64,000 nt of DNA from Streptomyces graminofaciens (GCF_030294945.1 NZ_AP018448.1:7470001-7534000); one strand, 5' to 3'. Shown: positions 51,658-61,145, counted from the first letter of the stretch. Translations and numbers: made by a program. Notes: generated by a model not told the origin, from the letters alone.

Positions 51658-52530
51658 ATGGCAAACGGGCAGTGGTACCCAGCGGAGTGGCCGGACCGTA
51701 TCCGTGCGCTGGCGGCCGGCACGCTGACGCCGGTGGTCCCCCGAAGGGCCGCCACCGTCATGCTGCTCAAGGACACCGCGAGCACCCCCGTCGTGCACAT
51801 GCTGCGCAGACGCGCCTCCATGGCCTTCGCCGGGGGCGCGTACGCGTATCCGGGCGGGGGAGTGGACCCCCGTGACGACGACCTCCAGATCCGTTGGGCG
51901 GGCCCCACGCGCGCGTGGTGGGCGTCCAGGCTGGGCGTCGACGAGACCGACGCGCAGGCGATCGTCTGCGCGGCCGTACGGGAGACCTACGAGGAGGCGG
52001 GTGTCCTGCTCGCCGGCCCCACCCCCGACACCGTGGTCGGCGACACCAGGGGCGACGGCTGGGAGGCGGACCGCGAGGCCGTGGCCGCCCGTGACCTGTC
52101 CTTCGCGGAGTTCCTGGAGCGCAGGGGACTCGTCCTGCGCTCCGACCTCCTCGGCGCCTGGACCCGCTGGATCACCCCCGAGTTCGAGTCCCGGCGCTAC
52201 GACACCTGGTTCTTCGTCGCCGCCCTCCCGGAAGGCCAGCGCACCCGCAATGTCTCCACGGAGGCCGACCGCACGGTGTGGATCCGCCCAAGGGACGCGG
52301 CCGAGGGGTACGACAAGGGTGAGCTCACGATGATGCCGCCCACCATCGCGACCCTGCGCCAGCTCACGGCGTACGACACGGCCGCCGGGGCACTCGCCGC
52401 CGCACCCGGCCGCGACCTCACCCCCGTCCTCGCCCAGGCCCGCCTGGAGGGCGACGAGGTGACCCTGACGTGGCCCGGTCACGCCGAGTTCACCAAGCGC
52501 ATAGCGGCGGCCGACAGGGGTACGCAATGA
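51658..52530 (+). CDS. NUDIX hydrolase
   Basis: 290 residues. The head PRRAATVMLLKDTASTPVVH, MLRRRASMAFAGGAYAYPGG and the NUDIX box with AAVRETYEEAGVLLAG near residue 110 (REx2EEx) match a long NUDIX of the RppH/CoA type. The region before the box has an inserted helix (DDLQIRWAGP). Substrate unknown. It is probably co-transcribed with the downstream MBL hydrolase. Confidence 0.9.
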   Translation: MANGQWYPAEWPDRIRALAAGTLTPVVPRRAATVMLLKDTASTPVVHMLRRRASMAFAGGAYAYPGGGVDPRDDDLQIRWAGPTRAWWASRLGVDETDAQAIVCAAVRETYEEAGVLLAGPTPDTVVGDTRGDGWEADREAVAARDLSFAEFLERRGLVLRSDLLGAWTRWITPEFESRRYDTWFFVAALPEGQRTRNVSTEADRTVWIRPRDAAEGYDKGELTMMPPTIATLRQLTAYDTAAGALAAAPGRDLTPVLAQARLEGDEVTLTWPGHAEFTKRIAAADRGTQ

Positions 52531-52618
52531 CCGCCACGACGGCCCTCGGAGGCTGCCCCGTAGGTGGTGCCCCGAGCCCCCGCAGTGCTCCGCCCGTCCC
52601 GCTGGAAGGCCCTCACGC

Positions 52619-53449
52619 ATGACCGACGCCGCAGCCCTCCCCGGCCAGCCCAGGGGCGGGGTCCTCTCCGGACCGGCCACCGCGCGCGCGGTGAACGTTC
52701 TCGCGCCGAACCCCTCCGCGATGACCCTGGACGGCACGAACACCTGGATCCTGTCCGAGCCGGGCTCCGACCTGGCGGTCGTGGTCGACCCCGGCCCGCT
52801 GGACGACGGGCATCTGCGCCACGTCGTCGCCACGGCGGAACAGGCCGGCAAACGCGTCGCGCTCACCCTGCTCACGCACGGGCACCCCGACCACGCGGAG
52901 GGCGCGGCCCGCTTCGCGGAACTGACGGGAACGAACGTACGAGCCCTGGACCCGGCGCTACGGCTCGGCGACGAGGGCCTCGGCGCGGGGAACGTCGTCT
53001 CGATCGGCGGCCTGGAACTCCGTGTCGTCCCGACCCCCGGCCACACCTCCGACTCGCTGTGCTTCCATCTCCCGGCCGATCAGGCGGTCCTGACGGGTGA
53101 CACCGTCCTGGGGCGTGGAACGACGGTCGTAGCCCACCCAGACGGCCGTCTCGGGGACTATCTGGACTCACTGCGACGCCTGAGGTCCCTGGCGGTCGAC
53201 GACGGCGTGCACACCGTCCTCCCCGGCCACGGCCCCGTCCTGGAGGACGCTCAGGGCGCCGTCGAGTTCTACCTGGCCCACCGCGCCCACCGCCTGGCCC
53301 AGGTGGAAACAGCGGTCGAGAACGGGCACCACACCCCCGCCGAGGTCGTGTCCCACGTCTACGCGGACGTGGACCGCTCCCTGTGGCCGGCGGCGGAACT
53401 GTCGGTGAGGGCCCAACTGGAGTACCTGACGGACCACGGCCTGATCTGA
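52619..53449 (+). CDS. MBL-fold metallo-hydrolase (LACTB2-like)
   Basis: 276 residues. The metal motif is TLLTHGHPDHAEGAARF near residue 85, followed by VPTPGHTSDSLCFHLP (His), LTGDTVLGRGTTVVAHPDG (Asp) and LPGHGPVLE (His). The tail LSVRAQLEYLTDHGLI is the winged-helix end of LACTB2-like enzymes, which are RNA or small-ester hydrolases. The ATG at 52619 is preceded by a GGAAGG run (52601-52606). Confidence 0.9.
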   Translation: MTDAAALPGQPRGGVLSGPATARAVNVLAPNPSAMTLDGTNTWILSEPGSDLAVVVDPGPLDDGHLRHVVATAEQAGKRVALTLLTHGHPDHAEGAARFAELTGTNVRALDPALRLGDEGLGAGNVVSIGGLELRVVPTPGHTSDSLCFHLPADQAVLTGDTVLGRGTTVVAHPDGRLGDYLDSLRRLRSLAVDDGVHTVLPGHGPVLEDAQGAVEFYLAHRAHRLAQVETAVENGHHTPAEVVSHVYADVDRSLWPAAELSVRAQLEYLTDHGLI

Positions 53450-53672
53450 GAGCGCCCCGAAAGGGGCGCGGGGAGCCGCGCGATCAACCACAACGGACGC
53501 GCACCCGCCGGACAACCCCACCCACCCGAGCTCTCAGGCGCACCCGGCGGGTCGAAGGGGCGGCAGCGCCTGGAGGATGGGACGGGGTAGGGGCGGCGCG
53601 GGGGCGAAAACACCCCGGGGCCCGCCCCAGCGAAAGAGGCGGACCCCGGCGACGTACGGCCGAATCCAGCGA
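53450..53672. repeat. Dispersed intergenic repeat, second copy
   Basis: GGGGCGCGGGGAGCCGCGCG near 53463 and GATGGGACGGGGTAGGGGCG near 53576 match the repeat at 8862-8983 in order and orientation. Both copies lie between convergent genes. It may act as a terminator or be a small mobile repeat. Confidence 0.75.
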
Positions 53673-54347
53673 TCAGCGCGACCGCTTCGCCAACCGCTCC
53701 ACGTCCAGCAGAATCACGGCTCGGGCCTCCAGCCGCAGCCACCCACGCTGCGCGAAGTCGGCCAGCGCCTTGTTCACTGTCTCGCGCGAGGCGCCGACGA
53801 GCTGCGCCAGCTCCTCCTGCGTGAGGTCGTGCACCACATGGATGCCTTCCTCCGACTGCACACCGAAGCGCCGCGAGAGGTCCAGCAGGGCACGCGCGAC
53901 ACGGCCGGGCACGTCCGAGAACACCAGGTCGGACATCTGGTCGTTGGTCTTGCGCAGCCGCCGGGCCACGGCGCGCAGCAGCGCGGCGGCCACCTCGGGC
54001 CGCGCGTTCAGCCAGGGCTGGAGGTCGCCGTGGCCGAGGCCGAGCAGCTTGACCTCGGTCAGCGCGGTGGCGGTCGCCGTCCGCGGGCCCGGGTCGAACA
54101 GCGACAGCTCGCCGATCAGCTCACCGGGGCCGAGCACGGCCAGCATGTTCTCCCGGCCGTCGGGTGAGGCGCGGTGGAGCTTGACCTTGCCTTCGGTGAC
54201 CACATAGAGGCGGTCGCCGGGGTCGCCCTCGTGGAAGAGAGCGTCACCTCGCGCGAGGGTCACCTCACTCATGGAGGCGCGGAGCTCCGCGGCCTGCTCG
54301 TCATCGAGCGCCGCGAAGAGCGGGGCGCGCCGCAGAACGTCGTCCAC
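53673..54347 (-). CDS. crp: Crp/Fnr family regulator (Crp)
   Basis: 224 residues. The cNMP-binding domain (about 20-115) has FHEGDPGDRLYVVTEGKVKL and PGELIGELSLFDPGPRTATA, the phosphate-binding cassette. The C-terminal helix-turn-helix is TQEELAQLVGASRETVNKAL. In Streptomyces Crp affects germination and antibiotic production. The start is GTG at 54347. A palindrome at 54438-54451 lies 91 bp upstream and could be a self-regulation site. Confidence 0.95.
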   Translation of the reverse strand: MDDVLRRAPLFAALDDEQAAELRASMSEVTLARGDALFHEGDPGDRLYVVTEGKVKLHRASPDGRENMLAVLGPGELIGELSLFDPGPRTATATALTEVKLLGLGHGDLQPWLNARPEVAAALLRAVARRLRKTNDQMSDLVFSDVPGRVARALLDLSRRFGVQSEEGIHVVHDLTQEELAQLVGASRETVNKALADFAQRGWLRLEARAVILLDVERLAKRSR

Positions 54348-54437
54348 GAGTTCTCTCCTTGTCGACCTGCTCAGGGGATCTTGCTCCCCGTACTACCAGG
54401 GGACCGTGTTCCCCATCTTGCCGGACGGTCCAAACAG

Positions 54438-54451
54438 TGTGATCTGTCACA
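54438..54451. promoter_or_regulatory. Crp-like palindrome between crp and nth
   Basis: TGTGATCTGTCACA (TGTGA, 4 bases, TCACA) lies between the divergent crp and nth genes. The half-sites are those of Crp; the spacer is two bases shorter than in the classic site. Confidence 0.5.
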
Positions 54452-54553
54452 AGGATGCCGCACACATGTCCTGAGGTAAGCGTCAGGGGTCCAATTGGGG
54501 GCCGATCTTCTGGGGCCGGGGCGGATGTCGGTGCCGGGCTTTAGGCTGGCCGG

Positions 54554-55690
54554 GTGTCCAAAACGCCGGTGAGAGCACGGGCCAAGGGGGCTGGACGGGT
54601 GGTTGCACGTCGCGATTCCGCTGTGGGCGAACAAGCCCCCGCGGGGGCGAACAAAACGGAAAAGGCGGCAAAAGTGACGACGACGGCGAAGGGCGCCCCG
54701 GCGAAGGCACCCGTGGCGAAGAAAGCCGCAGCCAAGAAGACCGCAGCCAAGAAGACCGCAGCCAAGAAGACCGCAGCCGAAAAGACCGCAGCCGAAAAGA
54801 CCGCAGCCGAAAAGACCGCAGCCAAGAAGACCGCGGCCGAGAATGCGGCGCCCGACGCTTCCGTCCAACCCGCACAACCCGCACAACCCGCCAAGCCCTC
54901 CAAATCCCCCAAGCCCGAGTCCCGCACCGCTCTCGTCCGCCGCGCCCGTCGCATCAACCGCGAGCTCGCCGAGGTGTACCCGTACGCCCACCCGGAGTTG
55001 GACTTCGAGAACCCCTTCCAGCTGATCCTCGCCACGGTCCTGTCGGCCCAGACCACCGACCTGAGGGTCAACCAGACGACGCCCACGCTCTTCGCCAAGT
55101 ACCCCACCCCCGAGGACCTGGCCGCGGCCAACCCGGAGGAGGTCGAGGAGATCCTTCGCCCGACCGGGTTCTTCCGGGCCAAGACGAAGTCGGTGATAGG
55201 GCTCTCGAAGGCTCTTGTGGAGAAGCACGGCGGTGAGGTCCCCGGCCGCCTCGAAGACCTCGTCAAGCTGCCCGGCGTCGGCCGCAAGACCGCCTTCGTC
55301 GTGCTGGGCAACGCCTTCGGCCGACCGGGCATCACGGTGGACACGCACTTCCAGCGGCTCGTGCGACGCTGGCAGTGGACCGCCGAGACCGACCCGGACA
55401 AGATCGAGGCGGCCATCTCCGCGCTCTTCCCCAAGAGCGACTGGACCGACCTCTCGCACCACGTGATCTGGCACGGCCGCCGTATCTGCCACGCCCGCAA
55501 ACCCGCCTGCGGCGCCTGCCCCATCGCCCCCCTCTGCCCGGCGTACGGCGAGGGGGAGACCGACCCGGAGAAGGCCAGGAAGCTCCTGAAGTACGAGAAG
55601 GGCGGCTTCCCGGGCCAGCGCCTCAACCCCCCGCAGTCGTACCTGGACGCGGGCGGCATCCCGGCCCCGCCCCTGGGAGCCGCCGGATGA
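54554..55690 (+). CDS. nth: Endonuclease III with Lys/Ala histone-like N-terminal tail
   Basis: 378 residues. The glycosylase part (about 125-340) has the helix-hairpin-helix [20 protein letters not shown] with the catalytic Lys, [14 protein letters not shown] with the catalytic Asp, and the iron-sulphur cluster [17 protein letters not shown] (C-x6-C-x2-C-x5-C). It removes oxidised pyrimidines. The first 125 residues carry [10 protein letters not shown] and [10 protein letters not shown] repeats, like histone H1 tails, from a 15-bp tandem repeat (about 54720-54840). Start GTG at 54554. Confidence 0.94.
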   Translation: MSKTPVRARAKGAGRVVARRDSAVGEQAPAGANKTEKAAKVTTTAKGAPAKAPVAKKAAAKKTAAKKTAAKKTAAEKTAAEKTAAEKTAAKKTAAENAAPDASVQPAQPAQPAKPSKSPKPESRTALVRRARRINRELAEVYPYAHPELDFENPFQLILATVLSAQTTDLRVNQTTPTLFAKYPTPEDLAAANPEEVEEILRPTGFFRAKTKSVIGLSKALVEKHGGEVPGRLEDLVKLPGVGRKTAFVVLGNAFGRPGITVDTHFQRLVRRWQWTAETDPDKIEAAISALFPKSDWTDLSHHVIWHGRRICHARKPACGACPIAPLCPAYGEGETDPEKARKLLKYEKGGFPGQRLNPPQSYLDAGGIPAPPLGAAG

Positions 55691-55811
55691 CGGCCCGCGT
55701 CCAGCACTCACCCGCCTCCTGGTGCTCGCACGGGGGCCACCCACACGAGGGACCCCCGGAACGATCAGCGGAATTCCGCGCGTTGGAACGGGCAGGACGA
55801 CGGGGGTGGCG

Positions 55812-56546
55812 ATGACACGGGCAAGTCATACGGATACGGACACGGATACGAGCGCCGGCGGCGGCAGCGACGACGCCGAGCGGCCGCTGCTCGACAAGGG
55901 CGGCCTGCCCACCTGGCTGGACCCGGTGGTCCGCGCCGTCGAGACGGTCCAGCCGCTGCAGCTGAGCCGCTTCCTGCCGCCGGAGAACGGCGCGGGGCGC
56001 CAGTCGGCGGTCCTGATCCTCTTCGGCGAGGGCGACCACGGCCCCGAGCTGCTGCTCATGGAGCGCGCCGGCTCGCTCAGATCGCACGCGGGCCAGCCCT
56101 CCTTCCCCGGCGGCGCCCTCGACCCCGAGGACGGCGACCCGGCGGCCGACGGGCCACTGTGGGCCGCCCTGCGCGAGGCCGAGGAGGAGACCGGCCTCGA
56201 TCCGGCCGGTGTCCAGCTCTTCGGCGTGCTGCCCAAGCTGTACATCCCGGTCAGCGGCTTCGTCGTGACCCCCGTGCTGGGCTGGTGGCGCGAGCCGAGC
56301 CCGGTCCGGGTCGTCGATCCGAACGAGACGGCACGCGTCTTCAAGGTCCCCGTGGCCGATCTCACGGATCCGGCCAACAGGGTCACGGTCGCGCACCCCA
56401 GCGGATACAGAGGTCCGGCATTTCTGGTCGAATCGGCCCTTGTGTGGGGCTTCACGGCCGGAGTGATCGACCGCCTGCTCCACTACTCGGGCTGGGAGCG
56501 CCCCTGGGACCGGGACAAGCAGGTCCCGCTCGACTGGCGCGCATGA
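55812..56546 (+). CDS. NUDIX hydrolase, CoA pyrophosphatase type
   Basis: 244 residues. AVLILFGEGDHGPELLLMER, then AGSLRSHAGQPSFPGGALDP near residue 95 (the CoA-type NUPRx-like motif) and ALREAEEETGLDPAGV (NUDIX box, REx2EE). The C-terminal region has GLLPKLYIPVSGF-like VFGVLPKLYIPVSGFVVTPV. It probably hydrolyses CoA or related nucleotides. The ATG at 55812 is used; the earlier frame has lower codon bias. Confidence 0.9.
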   Translation: MTRASHTDTDTDTSAGGGSDDAERPLLDKGGLPTWLDPVVRAVETVQPLQLSRFLPPENGAGRQSAVLILFGEGDHGPELLLMERAGSLRSHAGQPSFPGGALDPEDGDPAADGPLWAALREAEEETGLDPAGVQLFGVLPKLYIPVSGFVVTPVLGWWREPSPVRVVDPNETARVFKVPVADLTDPANRVTVAHPSGYRGPAFLVESALVWGFTAGVIDRLLHYSGWERPWDRDKQVPLDWRA

Positions 56547-56641
56547 CAGGGTGTCTGCCGAGCCGTGTGTTCCGGGGGGCGGCCCCCGGACGCCCGGCCG
56601 GCCTGTAGTGATCGCGAAGTGACAAGGCGAGGCTTGAAGCG

Positions 56642-57841
56642 GTGAACGTGCTGGACATCTTGCTGTTGGTCGCCGCCGTGTGGTTCGCGATCGTCGGCTT
56701 CCGCCAAGGCTTCGTCGTCGGCATCCTGTCGGTGATCGGCTTCCTGGGCGGCGGCCTCGTCGCGGTCTACGTCTTGCCCGTGATCTGGGACTGGCTGACC
56801 GACAACTCCGAGGTGAGCACAGGCGCCGCCGTCGTCGCGGTCATCGTCGTGATCATCTGCGCCTCCGTCGGCCAGGCCCTCACCACGCATCTCGGCAACA
56901 AGCTGCGCCGGTACATCACCTGGTCCCCGGCCCGCGCCCTCGACGCCACCGGCGGTGCCCTGGTCAACGTCGTCGCGATGCTCCTCGTGGCGTGGCTGAT
57001 CGGCTCGGCGCTCGCCGGGACCACCCTGCCGACCCTCGGCAAGGAGGTCCGCAACTCCAAGGTGCTGCACGGCGTGTCCGACGCCCTGCCCGACCAGGCC
57101 GACACCTGGTTCGCGGACTTCTCCTCGGTCCTCACGCAGAACGGATTCCCCCAGGTCTTCAGCCCGTTCTCGAACGAGCCGATCACCGAGGTCCAGCCCC
57201 CCGACCCCGCGCTCGCGAACAGCCCGGTCGCCCGCCGCGCCAAGGACTCCATCGTCAAGGTCATGGGCACCGCCCAGAGCTGCGGCAAGGTCCTCGAAGG
57301 CACCGGGTTCGTCTTCGGCGAGCGCCGCGTGATGACCAACGCGCATGTGGTCGGCGGAGTCGACGAGCCCACCGTCCAGATAGGCGGAGAGGGCCGCAAG
57401 TACAGCGCCACGGTCGTCCTCTACGACTGGGAGCGCGACATCGCCGTACTGGACGTGCCGAACCTGCACGCGCCGGTGCTCAAGTTCAGCGCCAAGGACG
57501 CCGTCAGCAGTGACGACGCCATCGTGGCCGGCTTCCCGGAGAACGGCTCGTACGATGTCCGCCCGGCACGGGTGCGCGGTCGCATCACGGCCGACGGGGC
57601 GGACATCTACAAGCGCGGCACGGTCCACCGCGACGTCTACTCGCTCTACGCGACCGTCCGCCAGGGCAACTCCGGCGGCCCGCTGCTCACCCCCGAGGGC
57701 AAGGTCTACGGCGTGGTCTTCGCGAAGTCCCTCGACGACCCGGACACCGGGTACGCGCTCACCGCGGACGAGATCCGCGACGACATCACCGAGGGCCGTA
57801 CGGCCAACCAGCAGGTGGACAGCGACAGCTGCGCGCTCTGA
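56642..57841 (+). CDS. MarP family membrane serine protease
   Basis: 399 residues. Four N-terminal helices of the CvpA type (VLDILLLVAAVWFAIVGFRQ, FVVGILSVIGFLGGGLVAVY, VAVIVVIICASVGQAL, ALVNVVAMLLVAWLIGSALA) and a trypsin-like outer domain: GFVFGERRVMTNAHVVGG (His), DWERDIAVLDVP (Asp), YATVRQGNSGGPLL (Ser). Family members help cells survive acid and oxidative stress. It begins at a GTG about 95 bp after the NUDIX gene. Confidence 0.93.
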   Translation: MNVLDILLLVAAVWFAIVGFRQGFVVGILSVIGFLGGGLVAVYVLPVIWDWLTDNSEVSTGAAVVAVIVVIICASVGQALTTHLGNKLRRYITWSPARALDATGGALVNVVAMLLVAWLIGSALAGTTLPTLGKEVRNSKVLHGVSDALPDQADTWFADFSSVLTQNGFPQVFSPFSNEPITEVQPPDPALANSPVARRAKDSIVKVMGTAQSCGKVLEGTGFVFGERRVMTNAHVVGGVDEPTVQIGGEGRKYSATVVLYDWERDIAVLDVPNLHAPVLKFSAKDAVSSDDAIVAGFPENGSYDVRPARVRGRITADGADIYKRGTVHRDVYSLYATVRQGNSGGPLLTPEGKVYGVVFAKSLDDPDTGYALTADEIRDDITEGRTANQQVDSDSCAL

Positions 57842-57868
57842 GCCGGGGAGCTTCGAGGACCTGCGGCT

Positions 57869-58051
57869 TCAAGGCCGGGGATGGCGCAGCCGGGCGGAGA
57901 CCCAGCGGGCGCGGCGGCGCAGGATGCGCGGAATGCCCAGCCTGGGGTCTTCCGCGCCCGGCAGTTGCGGGCCGCCCCTCTGGTGGGAGCTCAGGCCTGC
58001 GGCCGAGCGGCGGTTTCGTGCTGCGTCACTGTAGTCGTGCGTCCAGCCCAT
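57869..58051 (-). CDS. Small basic protein, unknown
   Basis: 60 residues: MGWTHDYSDAARNRRSAAGL, then RGGPQLPGAEDPRLGIPRIL and ARWVSARLRHPRP. About 80% of third codon positions are G or C, as in real genes here, and the aromatic and proline pattern does not look like a shadow frame. No ribosome site stands out. Convergent with marP. Confidence 0.55.
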   Translation of the reverse strand: MGWTHDYSDAARNRRSAAGLSSHQRGGPQLPGAEDPRLGIPRILRRRARWVSARLRHPRP

Positions 58052-58180
58052 ACCCCGACGTGTGCCCCCGCCCCAAGGTCGATAACCGCCCCCACGCCCC
58101 CCAATTGGCCTATGCGCCGGGCAAGTGGCCGTTCGTAGAACAGGCGTTCAGATTCGGCTGGTGGGAGGGCCTGGCCGAAC

Positions 58181-59143
58181 TCACCGATCGGGCTCGGGGT
58201 CCTTCAGCCAGTTGATGAGTTCCGAGGAGAACGCCACCGGATCCTCCTCGTGCGGGAAGTGCCCGAGGCCGTCGAACAGACGCCAGCGGTACGGCGCTTC
58301 CACGTACTCGCCGGAGCCGGCCGCGCTGCGCGTACGCATCACCGGGTCGAGTGAACCGTGCAGATGGAGCGTGGGGACGCGCACCGGGCGCTTCATACGG
58401 CGGTTGAACTGGATGCCGTCCGGCCGGGCCATGGACCGCACCATCCACCGATACGGCTCGATCGAGCAGTGCGCCGTCGAGGGGATGCACATCGCCCGCT
58501 GGTACGCCTCCACGGCTTCGTCGTCGGGCAGCCCGGGCCCCGACCAGTCGCGGATCAGCCGGCCCACCAGGGCGCCGTCGTCGGCCGTGAGCTGCCGCTC
58601 CGGGATCCAGGGCCGCTGGAACCCCCAGATGTACGACCCGGCGGCCGTCTGCTTGACGTCCGACAGCATCGCCGAGCGCCAGCGCCGCGGGTGCGGCATC
58701 GAGGCGACCGCGAGCCGTCGTACGAGCTTGGGGCGCATGGCCGCCGCCGTCCACGCCAGATAGCCGCCCAGGTCGTGGCCGACCAGCGCGGCGTCGGGCT
58801 CGCCGAGGGACCGTACGACGCCGGTGATGTCGAGGGCGAGGTTCGCCGGGTCGTAGCCCCGGGGCGTACGGTCGCTGCCGCCGACCCCGCGCAGATCCAT
58901 GGCCACGGCCCGGAAGCCCGCGTCGGCGAGCGCGACCAGCTGGTGCCGCCAGGTCCACCAGAACTGCGGGAAGCCGTGCAGCAGCAGCACCAGGGGCCCG
59001 TCGCCCAGCTCGGCGATGTGGAAACGCGCGCCGTTGGCCGCCACGTCCCGGTGGATCAGCCCCTTCGCGCCGGGCACGTCGAGTCGTACGGGAGACGTGG
59101 GCTGATTCGAGGGGGCGGCCGGGTCGGTCGCGGGGTCGGTCAT
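58181..59143 (-). CDS. Alpha/beta hydrolase, epoxide hydrolase-like
   Basis: 320 residues. The oxyanion motif LLLHGFPQFWWTWRHQ, DLRGVGGSDRTPRGY, and the nucleophile elbow ALVGHDLGGYLAWTAAA, with Asp in place of Ser, mark the epoxide hydrolase/haloalkane dehalogenase type. The late GSLDPVMRT and GLGHFPHEEDP give the other acid and the base. The start overlaps the holin-family gene by 4 bases (ATGA). Substrate unknown. Confidence 0.92.
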   Translation of the reverse strand: MTDPATDPAAPSNQPTSPVRLDVPGAKGLIHRDVAANGARFHIAELGDGPLVLLLHGFPQFWWTWRHQLVALADAGFRAVAMDLRGVGGSDRTPRGYDPANLALDITGVVRSLGEPDAALVGHDLGGYLAWTAAAMRPKLVRRLAVASMPHPRRWRSAMLSDVKQTAAGSYIWGFQRPWIPERQLTADDGALVGRLIRDWSGPGLPDDEAVEAYQRAMCIPSTAHCSIEPYRWMVRSMARPDGIQFNRRMKRPVRVPTLHLHGSLDPVMRTRSAAGSGEYVEAPYRWRLFDGLGHFPHEEDPVAFSSELINWLKDPEPDR

Positions 59144-59619
59144 GACGTCGAGCGTGCCACAGCCTCGACGGCGCCGTCGGCCCGGTTCGTCCGACGGGGG
59201 TGCGGCTTGGCGTTATGCAGCACGCCCGCGGTCTGCTTCACGGAGGCGGCGACCTTCTGCGGGCCCTGGCCCTTCTTCGCCTTCTTCGCGAAGACCACAC
59301 CGATGAGCGCGAGGGCGACCGCGACCAGCACGTTCGCCGCGAACGACAGCAGGAAGCAGATCGCCAGGTTCCAGTCGGTCCAGGTGCGGATGCCGTACGC
59401 CAGGGCGAAGCTCAGCATCGGCAGGGAGAAGATCAGCACCGCGCCGGCCGCCGTGAACGCCCCGCCGCCGACCATGCCCCGCTTGACGTCCTGCTTCAAC
59501 TGGGCCTTGGCCAGTGCGATTTCGTCGTGCACCAGCGCGGACATCTCGGCCGTCGCCGAGGCGAACAACTGGCCGACACTGCGTTCGGCACCGACCGGGC
59601 TGCCGTCGGGTGCGCTCAT
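59140..59619 (-). CDS. Phage holin family (DUF1469) membrane protein
   Basis: 159 residues. SVGQLFASATAEMSALVHDE precedes two helices, GGAFTAAGAVLIFSLPMLSF and AICFLLSFAANVLVAVALAL. The Lys-rich tail FAKKAKKGQGPQ follows. DUF1469 proteins are called holins by similarity; here it is a core gene of unknown role. The ATG at 59619 follows GGGAGACC; the ATG at 59634 does not have a site. Confidence 0.92.
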   Translation of the reverse strand: MSAPDGSPVGAERSVGQLFASATAEMSALVHDEIALAKAQLKQDVKRGMVGGGAFTAAGAVLIFSLPMLSFALAYGIRTWTDWNLAICFLLSFAANVLVAVALALIGVVFAKKAKKGQGPQKVAASVKQTAGVLHNAKPHPRRTNRADGAVEAVARSTS

Positions 59620-59658
59620 CGGGGTCTCCCTCATATGCGTTTGTACGGTCCTGTCAGA

Positions 59659-61062
59659 TCATGCCGGACCGTCGTCCCCGTCGCCTGCCCCGCCCGCCAC
59701 TTCGGCAAGCCTTCGGTGTTCGGCGGCCTTGCGCTCGTGGATCTCGGCCATGCGCAGGTGGTACGCCGGGTCGTGTTCCTCGTAGATGTCGGGGATGCCG
59801 TCGTGGTCGTCGTCGCGCTCCTCGAATTCCACCAGGGCGCGGTACTTGGCGTTGCGTATCTTCAGCAGAACGGTCGCGAGGACGGCCGAGACGAGCGACC
59901 CCGTCAGCACGGCCGCCTTGACCTCGTCGGTGAGCGAGGCGTCGCCCTCGAAAGCCAGTTCGCCGATGAGCAGGGAGACGGTGAAGCCGATCCCGGCGAG
60001 GGAGGCGACCGCGAAGACGTCCGGCCAGACCAGGTCCTCGGAGAGCGAGGCCCGGGTGAAGCGGGCGGTGAGCCAGGTCCCGCCGAAGATGCCGACCGCC
60101 TTGCCGACGACGAGCCCGAGCACCACACCGAGCGTCTCCGGCTGGGTGAACACCTGTCCGAGCGCACCGCCCGACACCATGACCCCCGCGCTGAACAGGG
60201 CGAACAGCGGCACCGCGAGGCCCGCGCTCAGGGGGCGTACGAGGTGCTCGATGTGCTCGCCGGGGGAGCGGTTCTCGTCCTCGTGTCTCGTGCAGCGCAG
60301 CATCAGGCCCATCGCGACTCCGGCGATGGTGGCGTGGACACCGCTGTTGTACATCAGCCCCCAGATGACCAGCGCCAGCGGAACGTACACGTACCACCCG
60401 CGTACGCCCTTGCGGAGCAGTACCCAGAAGACGACGAGGCCGACGACGGCGCCGCCGAGCGCGACGAAATCGAGGTCGGCGGTGAAGAACACGGCGATGA
60501 TCAGGATGGCGAACAGGTCGTCGACGACGGCGAGGGTGAGCAGGAACGCGCGCAGCGCGGACGGCAGCGACGTCCCGATGACGGCCAGCACGGCGAGCGC
60601 GAAGGCGATGTCGGTGGCGGTGGGCACGGCCCACCCGGCGAGCGAACCGTCGCCGCTGAGGTTGGTGAGCGTGTAGACGAGCGCCGGTACGGCCATGCCG
60701 CACAGCGCGGCGACGACCGGGAGGAGCGCGGCCTTGGGGTCCTTGAGGTCGCCCGCCACCAGCTCGCGCTTGAGTTCGATCCCGGCGACGAAGAAGAAGA
60801 TCGCGAGCAGTCCGTCGGCGGCCCAGTGCGCCACGGAGAGGTTCAGGCCGAGGGCCTCGGGGCCGAAGTGGAAGTGGCTGACGGTCTGGTAGCTGTGGTG
60901 CAGTGCGGGGATGTTCGCCCAGATCAGCGCGGCCACGGCGGCGAGGAGGAGCAGCACACCGCCGACGGTCTCGGTGCGCAGCGCGTCCGCCACGAAGGTC
61001 CGCTCGGGCAGGGACAGCCGTCCGAGGACCTTGTGGGCGGGGGTGGTGCGGGACGCGGCCAC
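59659..61062 (-). CDS. nhaA: Na+/H+ antiporter NhaA
   Basis: 467 residues. GGVLLLLAAVAALIWANIPA, DGLLAIFFFVAGIELKRELV, PTATDIAFALAVLAVIG, LLTLAVVDDLFAILIIAVFF (the double Asp of the ion site) and GFTVSLLIGELAF are the NhaA markers. It exchanges sodium for protons at the membrane. The C-terminus is an acidic and then basic soluble tail (DDDHDGIPDIYEEHDPAY). A MarR-like palindrome lies upstream at 61131. Confidence 0.95.
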   Translation of the reverse strand: MAASRTTPAHKVLGRLSLPERTFVADALRTETVGGVLLLLAAVAALIWANIPALHHSYQTVSHFHFGPEALGLNLSVAHWAADGLLAIFFFVAGIELKRELVAGDLKDPKAALLPVVAALCGMAVPALVYTLTNLSGDGSLAGWAVPTATDIAFALAVLAVIGTSLPSALRAFLLTLAVVDDLFAILIIAVFFTADLDFVALGGAVVGLVVFWVLLRKGVRGWYVYVPLALVIWGLMYNSGVHATIAGVAMGLMLRCTRHEDENRSPGEHIEHLVRPLSAGLAVPLFALFSAGVMVSGGALGQVFTQPETLGVVLGLVVGKAVGIFGGTWLTARFTRASLSEDLVWPDVFAVASLAGIGFTVSLLIGELAFEGDASLTDEVKAAVLTGSLVSAVLATVLLKIRNAKYRALVEFEERDDDHDGIPDIYEEHDPAYHLRMAEIHERKAAEHRRLAEVAGGAGDGDDGPA

Positions 61063-61130
61063 GGTGGGGGACCTCCGGTGGGTGGGCAGGACGGAACACT
61101 TGCCGACCAGACTTCCCGGCGCACCTATTG

Positions 61131-61145
61131 TTTAGCTTAGCTAAA
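61131..61145. promoter_or_regulatory. AT-rich palindrome upstream of nhaA
   Basis: TTTAGCTTAGCTAAA, two 6-base arms around TTA, in a GC-rich setting, 70-85 bp before nhaA. It looks like an operator of MarR type; the regulator is unknown. Confidence 0.6.

Noticed and set aside
59200..61140. A 646-codon plus-strand frame opposite the holin-family gene and nhaA
   Set aside because: Shadow frame; the minus strand encodes recognisable proteins throughout.
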